A stretch of DNA of 14,779 bases from an uncultured Pseudoflavonifractor sp. (GTDB taxonomy: Bacteria; Bacillota_A; Clostridia; Oscillospirales; Oscillospiraceae). The stretch lies in assembly GCA_947575475.1 (NCBI GenBank), contig CANPNN010000020.1:1-14779 (forward strand). The letters are read 5' to 3'. Both the position numbers and the translations under genes were made by a program. This document shows, in pieces, positions 1 to 5,629 of this stretch. Below the pieces are notes generated by a model. The model saw only the letters and a list, made by a program, of their open reading frames with translations, was not told the origin of the DNA and did not search any database. The first letter of the stretch is position 1; each line of letters starts with the position of its first letter.

Positions 1-166
1 GGTCAGAGTGCATCCGCCGCTCCGGGTCCTTGTCCTTCCGGGGGTCGTCCACCGCGCCCATCTTCACCGCCAGATTCCGCACCACGGGGGTGAGGATCAG
101 GGCGATGAGGAAGGAGGTGAACAGGGCCGCGGCCACCTGACCGATCAGTTCCAATGAAATAGGCAT
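1..166 (-). CDS. WecA/TagO/MraY-like undecaprenyl-phosphate sugar-1-phosphate transferase, N-terminal fragment
   Basis: Only the first 55 codons are present; the gene runs out of the left edge of the window. Translation from the ATG at 166-164 begins MPISLELIGQVAAALFTSFL, a first hydrophobic membrane helix (about residues 5-28). It is followed by LTPVVRNLAVKMGAVDDP and a basic stretch ending RRMHSD. The pattern of helix, TP-x-V-R-x-L-A, GAVD-x-P, charged residues and H is typical of the N-terminus of the polyprenyl-phosphate GlcNAc/sugar-1-phosphate transferases (WecA/TagO, glycosyltransferase family 4), which start wall teichoic acid or other surface glycan synthesis at the inner membrane face. 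An AAGGAG site lies 8 bases before the ATG. It sits 57 bp downstream of trpS on the same strand with no clear terminator between, so the two may be co-transcribed. The family call rests on a short stretch; MraY itself is less likely. Confidence 0.72.
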   Translation of the reverse strand, partial: MPISLELIGQVAAALFTSFLIALILTPVVRNLAVKMGAVDDPRKDKDPERRMHSD

Positions 167-223
167 TTTGTTTTTCTCCTTGGTTCCGGCCTTGGGACCG
201 GAGGGTTTCTGTGGGTGCCGCCC

Positions 224-1225
224 TTACCGGGGCAGGAAGCCAACCTTTTTATAGACCTTGCGGAGGGTCTTGTTTGCCACATAGCCGGCCTTCTCCGCTC
301 CGGCGCGGTAGACGCTCTCCAGATAGGCCTTGTCGGCCAGGAGCCGCTCGGTCTCCTCCCGGATGGGGCGGAGGGTCTCCACCACCGCCTCGCCCACGGC
401 GGGCTTGAAAGCGCCGTAGCCCTTGCCGTCGAACTCCTTCTCGACCTCCTCGTAGGTCTTGCCCGTAGCCGAGGCGTATATCTGCATGAGGTTGGCTACC
501 CCCGGCTTCTCCTCGGGGGCGTAGCGGACACAGCGCTCGGTATCGGAATCGGTCACCGCCCGCTTGAACTTCCGCATAATGTCCTCGGGCTTATCCATGA
601 GAAACACGCAGCCCTCGGGCTGGGATTTGCTCATCTTCTTCTCCGGGGTGGAGAGGCTCATGATCCGCGCCCCTACCTTGGCAATATAAGGCTCCGGGAC
701 CTTGAACACGTCGCCATAGATACCGTTGAAACGGTTTGCGATGTCCCGGCAGATCTCCACGTGCTGGCGCTGGTCCTCCCCCACGGGAACAAAATCGGGC
801 TGGTAGATCAAAATATCAGCCGCCATGAGTACCGGATAGGTGAACAGGCCCGCGTTGATGTTGTCGGCGTTCCGGGCCGACTTGTCCTTGAACTGGGTCA
901 TACGGGAAAGCTCTCCGAACATGGTGTAGCAGTCCAGCACCCAGGACAGCTGGCTGTGGGCAGGGACATGAGACTGGATGAAGAGGGTGCATTTCTCCGG
1001 ATCCAAGCCGCAGGCGATATAGCTGGCCAGCAGGGTCAGGACCCGGCGGCGCAGCTCAGCCGGCTCCTGCCGTACGGTGATGGTGTGCAGGTCAGCCAGA
1101 AAAAAGTAACAGTCAAACTCTTCGATCATCTCCGGCCAGTGGCGGAGAGGTCCCAGATAATTGCCAATGTGCAGCTCCCCGCTGGGCTGGATGCCGGAGA
1201 GCATGACCTTCTTTTCGTTTTCCAT
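224..1225 (-). CDS. trpS: Tryptophanyl-tRNA synthetase
   Basis: This class I aminoacyl-tRNA synthetase charges tRNA-Trp in the cytoplasm. The 333-residue product has the usual bacterial TrpRS length. The HIGH-type motif is seen as GELHIGNYLGP (HIGN at residues 19-22), and the second ATP-binding loop as KKMSKS (KMSKS at 197-201). The segment GIQPSGELHIGNYLGPL near the start is characteristic of TrpRS. The frame stays open upstream to a Met at 1282, but I chose the ATG at 1225. Family members start just before this motif, the candidate promoter for this gene overlaps the longer version, and an AAGGGAG ribosome site lies 8 bases before 1225. The leader would be only about 40 bases, so there is no room for a T-box. 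The gene diverges from gltX, pairing two synthetase genes back to back. Confidence 0.96.
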   Translation of the reverse strand: MENEKKVMLSGIQPSGELHIGNYLGPLRHWPEMIEEFDCYFFLADLHTITVRQEPAELRRRVLTLLASYIACGLDPEKCTLFIQSHVPAHSQLSWVLDCYTMFGELSRMTQFKDKSARNADNINAGLFTYPVLMAADILIYQPDFVPVGEDQRQHVEICRDIANRFNGIYGDVFKVPEPYIAKVGARIMSLSTPEKKMSKSQPEGCVFLMDKPEDIMRKFKRAVTDSDTERCVRYAPEEKPGVANLMQIYASATGKTYEEVEKEFDGKGYGAFKPAVGEAVVETLRPIREETERLLADKAYLESVYRAGAEKAGYVANKTLRKVYKKVGFLPR

Positions 1226-1270
1226 CAGACATTCTCCCTTTGCAATAGGTATATTGACCCATGTTGGTTT

Positions 1271-1299
1271 ATCATACCACATTTCCCTCCGCTTGACAA
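1271..1299 (-). promoter_or_regulatory. Candidate sigma-A promoter for trpS
   Basis: Read on the minus strand, TTGTCA (1299-1294) is followed by a 17-base spacer and TATGAT (1276-1271), close to the housekeeping consensus. Transcription would start near 1264, about 40 bases before the trpS ATG. Its -35 hexamer lies on the same bases as the -35 of the opposite gltX promoter. Seen in sequence; activity is inferred. Confidence 0.7.
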
Positions 1300-1321
1300 G
1301 TTCTTCCCTGCCCGATAAAAT
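1293..1321 (+). promoter_or_regulatory. Sigma-A promoter for gltX (and probably pfkB)
   Basis: A perfect TTGACA (1293-1298), a 17-base spacer and TAAAAT (1316-1321) form a near-consensus housekeeping promoter. The start of transcription is expected near 1328, giving a leader of about 29 bases that contains only the GAGGAGG ribosome site (1342-1348) before the gltX ATG at 1357. There is no space for a T-box or other riboswitch. Confidence 0.82.
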
Positions 1322-1356
1322 AGGGTCACAAGTCCTTTTTTGAGGAGGGAATTTTT

Positions 1357-2838
1357 ATGGATATGACATGGTTTGACGAGATGGAAAAGCGCATCCCCAC
1401 AGGGAAGGTCCGCACCCGGTTCGCCCCCTCCCCCACGGGGTATATGCACGTAGGGAACCTCCGCACCGCCCTCTACACTTGGCTCATCGCCCGGCATCAG
1501 GGGGGGACGTTTATCCTCCGCATCGAGGATACCGACCAGGGCCGGCTGGTGGAGGGGGCCGTGGACGTGATATACAATACCCTCAAGGAGTGCGGGCTTA
1601 CTTGGGACGAGGGGCCTGACGTGGGCGGACCTGTGGGGCCCTATGTCCAGACCCAGCGGCGGGACCTTTACGGCAAATACGCCCAGCTTTTGGTGGAAAA
1701 GGGCCATGCCTACTACTGCTTCTGCGACAAGGCGGAGTCCGCCGAGGATTCCGGGGACTTTACCAAAGAGGCCGATCCCTGCCGGGACCTTTCTCTGGAC
1801 GAGGCCAAGGCCCGGGTCGCGGCGGGGGAGCCTTACGTCATCCGCCAGCGGATCCCCCAAGGAGGACAGACCACTTTCCACGACGCCATCTTCGGGGCCA
1901 TCACGGTGGACAATGACACCTTGGACGACCAAGTGCTCTTAAAGCGGGACGGGCTGCCCACCTATAACTTTGCCAACGTCATCGACGACCACCTTATGGG
2001 CATCACCCACGTGGTCCGGGGAAGCGAGTACCTGTCCTCCGCCCCCAAGTATAACCTTCTGTACGAGGGCTTTGGGTGGACGGTACCCGAGTATATCCAC
2101 TGCTCCCCTGTGATGCGGGACGCCCACAACAAGATGTCCAAGCGCCACGGAGACCCCTCTTATGAGGATCTGAAGGCCCAAGGGTATCTCACAGGGGCCA
2201 TTCTCAACTACGTGACCCTCTTGGGCTGGGCGCCCAAGGGAGAAAACGCGGAGCGGGAATTCTTTACCCTTCCGGAGCTGGCAGAGGTCTTTGAGCTTTC
2301 CGGCGTGTCCAAGTCTCCCGCCATCTTTGACCGGGAGAAGCTGAACTACTTTAACGCCCACTACCTTCGGGAGATGGACGCCGACGCCTTCTACGCCGCG
2401 GCGGAGCCGTATCTCAAGGCGGCGGTGAAGGATCCCGCCATTGATCTGCGGCTTATCGCTCCGCTGGTGCAGGGACGGTGCGACACTCTCTGCGATATCG
2501 CGCCTCAGGTGGATTTCTTTGACGCGCTGCCCCAGTATTCCAACGAGCTATACTGCCACAAGAAGATGAAGACCGACGAGGCCAACTCCCTGGAGGCCCT
2601 AAAGGCGACCCTCCCTGTGCTGGAAGGGCTTACCCAGTGGACTTATGACGCCATCCACGACGCGCTGGTGGCGCTGGCAGAGAAGCTGGAGCTGAAAAAC
2701 GGGCGGATCATGTGGCCGGTGCGCACCGCCCTCTCAGGCAAGGCGGTCACCCCCGGCGGAGCGGTGGAGCTGTGCCATATTTTGGGCCGGGAGGAGACCT
2801 TGCGGCGGATGGAAAAGGGCATTGAACAGCTATCCTGA
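1357..2838 (+). CDS. gltX: Glutamyl-tRNA synthetase
   Basis: This class I synthetase joins glutamate to tRNA-Glu; in many Firmicutes lacking GlnRS it also charges tRNA-Gln for later amidation, which the window cannot decide. The 493-residue length fits bacterial GluRS. Residues 18-50 hold the family signature VRTRFAPSPTGYMHVGN (HIGH motif as HVGN at 31-34), then LRIEDTD. The KMSKR loop is at 259-263, followed by HGD. A CFC pair (Cys121, Cys123) with Cys142 resembles the zinc-binding insert of some GluRS enzymes. The C-terminal third is the helical anticodon-binding region. The start is fixed by a GAGGAGG site and by the promoter immediately upstream. The downstream kinase begins 21 bp after the stop, so the two probably share a transcript. 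Confidence 0.96.
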   Translation: MDMTWFDEMEKRIPTGKVRTRFAPSPTGYMHVGNLRTALYTWLIARHQGGTFILRIEDTDQGRLVEGAVDVIYNTLKECGLTWDEGPDVGGPVGPYVQTQRRDLYGKYAQLLVEKGHAYYCFCDKAESAEDSGDFTKEADPCRDLSLDEAKARVAAGEPYVIRQRIPQGGQTTFHDAIFGAITVDNDTLDDQVLLKRDGLPTYNFANVIDDHLMGITHVVRGSEYLSSAPKYNLLYEGFGWTVPEYIHCSPVMRDAHNKMSKRHGDPSYEDLKAQGYLTGAILNYVTLLGWAPKGENAEREFFTLPELAEVFELSGVSKSPAIFDREKLNYFNAHYLREMDADAFYAAAEPYLKAAVKDPAIDLRLIAPLVQGRCDTLCDIAPQVDFFDALPQYSNELYCHKKMKTDEANSLEALKATLPVLEGLTQWTYDAIHDALVALAEKLELKNGRIMWPVRTALSGKAVTPGGAVELCHILGREETLRRMEKGIEQLS

Positions 2839-2859
2839 GCGTATGGGGGAGGGAGTAAT

Positions 2860-3765
2860 ATGATCTATACCGTCACGTTCAACCCCGCTTTGGACTATGT
2901 GATGCAGGTCCCCTCCTTCCTGCCCGGGGAGACCAACCGGGCGGAAAGCGAGGAGCTTCAGGTGGGGGGCAAGGGTATCAACGTCTCCCTTGTGCTGGCC
3001 CAGCTTGGGGTGGGGAATACCGCAATGGGGTTTTTGGCGGGAGATACGGGAGAGCTGCTGCGCCGCCGTATTGAGAAGATGGGGGTCAGGACGGATTTTG
3101 TCGCTCTTCCCAGTGGGCATACCCGCATCAACGTAAAGATCAAGGGCAACGTGGAGACCGAGCTGAACGGACGGGGGCCGGATATCCCGCCCCGGGCGGT
3201 GGAGGAGCTGTATGACAAGCTGGACCGGCTGGCGCCGGGGGACACCCTTATCCTCTCCGGGTCCATTCCCGCCTCCCTCTCCCCCCACACCTATGAGGAT
3301 ATTTTGAAACGGCTGGAAGGCCGGGACATCCGCCGGGTGGTGGACGCCACCGGGGACCTGCTGGCCTTCTGTCTGCCTTACCACCCCTTTTTGGTCAAAC
3401 CCAACCATCAGGAGCTGGGGGAGCTAACGGGAAAGGTCTTGGCCCCCGACGACCTGCCCGCCCTCACTGAGGCGGCCCAGCAGCTGCGGCGGCAGGGGGC
3501 GGAAAATGTGATGGTCTCGTTAGGCAGGCACGGCGCCTTGCTGGCGGCGGAGGACGGGAGGGTATATGTCCAGAAGGCCCCAGCGGGGACCCTGAAAAAT
3601 TCCGTGGGGGCAGGGGATTCCACGGTAGCCGGGTTTTTGACAGCCTGCGGACAGGGATATGAGACCGCCCTCCGGCTGGCGGTGGCCGCCGGGAGCGCCA
3701 CGGCCTTCTCCTTGGGGCTGGCGGCAAGGGAGGACATTGACGCCGCATACCGGCAGCTATCCTGA
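2860..3765 (+). CDS. pfkB: PfkB-family hexose kinase, probably 1-phosphofructokinase
   Basis: A cytoplasmic ribokinase/PfkB-fold sugar kinase that most likely phosphorylates fructose 1-phosphate to fructose 1,6-bisphosphate with ATP. The 301-residue protein opens with MIYTVTFNPALDYVM, typical of 1-phosphofructokinase and tagatose-6-phosphate kinase. The first PfkB signature is VGGKGINVSLVLAQLG (GGKG at 36-39). The second is SVGAGDSTVAGF, with the anion hole GAGD at 250-253 and Asp253 as catalytic base. The start has a GGGGGAGGG ribosome site. No fructose PTS genes or FruR regulator lie next to it, so the exact sugar phosphate (fructose-1-P, fructose-6-P or tagatose-6-P) is not settled. It follows gltX by 21 bp and ends 8 bp before a strong terminator hairpin. 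Confidence 0.87.
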   Translation: MIYTVTFNPALDYVMQVPSFLPGETNRAESEELQVGGKGINVSLVLAQLGVGNTAMGFLAGDTGELLRRRIEKMGVRTDFVALPSGHTRINVKIKGNVETELNGRGPDIPPRAVEELYDKLDRLAPGDTLILSGSIPASLSPHTYEDILKRLEGRDIRRVVDATGDLLAFCLPYHPFLVKPNHQELGELTGKVLAPDDLPALTEAAQQLRRQGAENVMVSLGRHGALLAAEDGRVYVQKAPAGTLKNSVGAGDSTVAGFLTACGQGYETALRLAVAAGSATAFSLGLAAREDIDAAYRQLS

Positions 3766-3773
3766 CGAACCAC

Positions 3774-3813
3774 AAAAAATATCCCCCGAAGTTCTCTTCG
3801 GGGGATATTTTTT
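3774..3813. terminator. Bidirectional intrinsic terminator between pfkB and the ABC permease gene
   Basis: A perfect 18-bp stem (3774-3791 with 3796-3813) closes a TTCT loop. The core CCCCCGAAG/CTTCGGGGG is flanked by AAAAAA on one side and TTTTTT on the other, so each strand has a GC stem followed by U residues. It lies 8 bp after the pfkB stop and 1 bp from the stop of the converging permease gene, which suits termination of both transcripts. Confidence 0.93.
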
Positions 3814-3814
3814 C

Positions 3815-4651
3815 TCATTTCAGATCCTTTTTGCGAAATAGCGCCATCCCGGCCAGCGTGGCCACCAGCGTCACCGCCGCTGAGGCCAGAAGATCTCCCA
3901 CCGGGTGAGTCACCGCCAGATCGGAGAGAAGGACCGCCTGACCGGTGGGGAGTATATTCAGAAGGCCCTCAAAGACCTGACGCAGCACCCCGCCCACATA
4001 GAGGGGGTTGGGGGTGGGGTCCCCCCACTCCATCCCGGCAGCGGTGATAATGAGGCCGGATTCCATCTCCGGCTCCAAAAGCCGGGAATGGAGCCAAGTG
4101 GAGAGCAGCACCATGCCCAGCGCCAGCAGAATGGAAGCCACCGCAGCAGTGGATCTTTTCTCAGAGAGCATTCCCACCACTGTCAGAACGGAGGCCAGAG
4201 CCACGGCGGAGGCCGCAGCCACCAAGAAATAGAGGACGCTCTGCCCCGCCCCCATCTGCCAAAATTCCCGGCCCAGAAGGGCGGCGGCTCCGCCCCCTGC
4301 CAGCCAAGCTCCGGTAAAGGCCAAGGCCGCCGTCACGGCGATCCCCAGTCCCGCCAAATAGACCGCTCCCCGGCTGTGGCCCACGATCAGCCGGTTGCGG
4401 ATAGCCCCTTCGCTTTGGTCGGTGCCCAGATATAGGCCCGTAAATACCGCCGCACACATTCCTATCGCCGGGGCAAGCTGGAAAAGGGAGCCTTCCAGAG
4501 CCGCGGTATAGCCCTCCGCCGCCATCGCATGGCACTGCCGGACGCCCATAAAAACGAAGGCGGCGGAAACGCCCAGCACCACGGCAAAGCAGGCCCAGAA
4601 CACCTTGTCCCGTTTGATGCGAAACAGATTCGCCCTCATCAACTCATTCAT
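3815..4651 (-). CDS. ABC-2 type transporter permease subunit
   Basis: A 278-residue membrane protein with about six hydrophobic segments: near residues 17-36, 58-74, 97-118, 138-162, 168-186 and 250-272. It has a basic N-terminal tail (RIKRDK) and a basic C-terminus (FRKKDLK). This architecture is typical of small ABC-2 permeases that work with a CcmA-type ATPase, as in lantibiotic-immunity, bacitracin-resistance and other export pairs; the substrate is unknown. The TGTD-like loop after the second helix (YLGTDQSEGAIRNRLIVGHSR) is a common feature of these permeases, probably the cytoplasmic coupling region. The ATG at 4651 has a GGAGGGG site 6 bases upstream and overlaps the ATPase gene by 8 bp, so the two are translationally coupled. 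No two-component system lies beside it. Confidence 0.87.
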   Translation of the reverse strand: MNELMRANLFRIKRDKVFWACFAVVLGVSAAFVFMGVRQCHAMAAEGYTAALEGSLFQLAPAIGMCAAVFTGLYLGTDQSEGAIRNRLIVGHSRGAVYLAGLGIAVTAALAFTGAWLAGGGAAALLGREFWQMGAGQSVLYFLVAAASAVALASVLTVVGMLSEKRSTAAVASILLALGMVLLSTWLHSRLLEPEMESGLIITAAGMEWGDPTPNPLYVGGVLRQVFEGLLNILPTGQAVLLSDLAVTHPVGDLLASAAVTLVATLAGMALFRKKDLK

Positions 4652-5363
4652 CCCAGTCCCCTCCTACCAGCTTCATGTAATGCTTTTCCAAGCTCTCGTC
4701 AATGTCTGCCGCCGCGATCTCCTCCACCATATGTCCCTTGTCGATAAAGCCGTAGTGGGTGGCCAAGCGGGAAAGCTCGTCTAAAATGTGGCTGGAGATG
4801 AGGATGGTGACTCCCTTGTCCCGGTTCAGCTTTTGGAGGAGCTTCCGCATCTCGATGATCCCTTGGGGATCCAGGCCATTCACCGGCTCGTCCAGGACCA
4901 GCAGTTCCGGCTCTCCCGCCAGGGCCACGGCAATGCCAAGGCGCTGGCGCATCCCCAGAGAGAAATTTTTCACCTTCTTTTTCCCTGTGTTTTCCAGCCC
5001 CACCAGCTCCAAAAGACCGGGAATGGAGCCAAGATCCTTGCGGCCGAGCACCTTATATTGGACGCGCAGGTTTTCCTCTGCCGTCAGCTCCTGATAGACG
5101 GCGGGGGTCTCCACCACCGCCCCCAGCTTGCGGCGGGCCTCAGCGACAGATCTGTCCCGGCTGTCCGCACCAAAGAGGGCATACTCTCCATCGGTAGGCT
5201 CCTGCAGGGCGCAGAGGATGCGGATAAGGGTGGTCTTCCCCGCCCCGTTTTTCCCCACCAAGCCATAGATGGAACCTTTGGGGACATGGAGGGAGAGGGC
5301 GTCCAAAGCCCGGAAGCCCCTATACTCCTTTGTCAGGTCATTGGCTGTCAGTACATAGTCCAT
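4644..5363 (-). CDS. ABC transporter ATP-binding protein (CcmA / drug-exporter type)
   Basis: This 239-residue nucleotide-binding subunit energises the permease encoded directly downstream. Walker A is GKNGAGKTT (37-45), the Q-loop region is around LQEPTDGE (53-60), and the ABC signature is FSLGMRQR (134-141), the degenerate form (SLGM) common in CcmA/BcrA-like ATPases. Walker B with catalytic Glu is LLVLDEP (154-160), followed by the D-loop GLDP and switch His192. The order ATPase then permease with a short overlap is the usual layout of such two-gene exporters. The start has an AAGGAGG site 7 bases before the ATG. A weak promoter candidate lies about 60-90 bp upstream. Export of an antimicrobial peptide or drug is the common family role; nothing here names the substrate. 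Confidence 0.92.
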   Translation of the reverse strand: MDYVLTANDLTKEYRGFRALDALSLHVPKGSIYGLVGKNGAGKTTLIRILCALQEPTDGEYALFGADSRDRSVAEARRKLGAVVETPAVYQELTAEENLRVQYKVLGRKDLGSIPGLLELVGLENTGKKKVKNFSLGMRQRLGIAVALAGEPELLVLDEPVNGLDPQGIIEMRKLLQKLNRDKGVTILISSHILDELSRLATHYGFIDKGHMVEEIAAADIDESLEKHYMKLVGGDWDE

Positions 5364-5424
5364 AAAACGGCCTCCTTTTCTCCAGAGAAAGATACCAAGT
5401 AAATCCGCAATTGGGTTTAAAAAT

Positions 5425-5453
5425 TTCTTATGTTTCCATTAAATGTGTTTCAA
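5425..5453 (-). promoter_or_regulatory. Possible promoter for the ABC-2 exporter genes
   Basis: On the minus strand TTGAAA (5453-5448), a 17-base spacer and TAAGAA (5430-5425) could serve the ATPase-permease pair. The -35 and spacing are good but the -10 is poor, and AT-rich sequence of this kind offers other matches. A leader of about 55-60 bases would result. Confidence 0.35.
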
Positions 5454-5498
5454 AAGGCCCTTTCCTCTCATATCTTCCATAAGAAGAAGGTTTTTCAC

Positions 5499-5534
5499 CC
5501 AAAATTTTGTTCATAAATCCAAAAGTTTTCTCAT
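5499..5534. repeat. Two 16-bp imperfect direct repeats upstream of the peptidase-importer operon
   Basis: CCAAAATTTTGTTCAT (5499-5514) and CCAAAAGTTTTCTCAT (5519-5534) agree at 13 of 16 positions and start 20 bp apart, about two DNA turns. The first contains the perfect palindrome CAAAATTTTG (5500-5509). They end 13 bp before the -35 of the plus-strand promoter, a usual place for an activator or repressor. The base composition is simple, so chance is possible. Confidence 0.4.
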
Positions 5535-5554
5535 GGGCAAATTTATATTGCCAT
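5533..5554. promoter_or_regulatory. Imperfect inverted repeat overlapping the -35 of the operon promoter
   Basis: ATGGGCAA (5533-5540) and TTGCCAT (5548-5554) are inverted copies, apart from one extra G on the left, separated by the AT-only segment ATTTATA. The right arm covers the -35 hexamer TTGCCA, so a dimeric regulator bound here would block the promoter. This is a candidate operator only. Confidence 0.35.
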
Positions 5555-5577
5555 CCCCCCCTCCCTTCTGCTATAAT
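5548..5577 (+). promoter_or_regulatory. Promoter of the peptidase-peptide importer operon
   Basis: TTGCCA (5548-5553), an 18-base spacer and a perfect TATAAT (5572-5577) lie 52 bp before the first gene. Transcription would start near 5584, followed by a GGAGGAG ribosome site (5616-5622) 7 bases before the ATG at 5630. I see no other convincing plus-strand promoter before the end of the operon. Confidence 0.75.
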
Positions 5578-5629
5578 ACGTTAAAGTGCTAAAATCTTTT
5601 GCTATCGTGAGATATGGAGGAGAGAAGCC

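Noticed and set aside
167..223. GGTTCC...GGACC-like partial inverted repeat between trpS and the glycosyltransferase gene considered as a terminator
   Set aside because: The pairing is broken and short, with no U-rich tail in the direction of transcription.
1226..1282. Upstream extension of trpS by 19 codons
   Set aside because: The extension overlaps the predicted -10 region of the trpS promoter and lies outside the usual TrpRS start; the ATG at 1225 has a good ribosome site.
215..1318. Long plus-strand open frame of 367 codons opposite trpS
   Set aside because: It lies antisense to a clear trpS gene, has no ribosome site and its product resembles no family; GC-rich codon use on one strand leaves long open frames on the other.
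2827..3765. Identical 12-base ends CAGCTATCCTGA of gltX (2827-2838) and pfkB (3754-3765)
   Set aside because: Both encode a terminal Gln-Leu-Ser-stop; the match does not extend beyond the stop codons and is short enough to be chance, so no recombination or repeat is claimed.
5364..5629. AT-rich divergent region searched for a small RNA or small gene
   Set aside because: No RNA-gene structure and no convincing short open frame with a ribosome site was seen; the content is explained by promoters and possible operator repeats.
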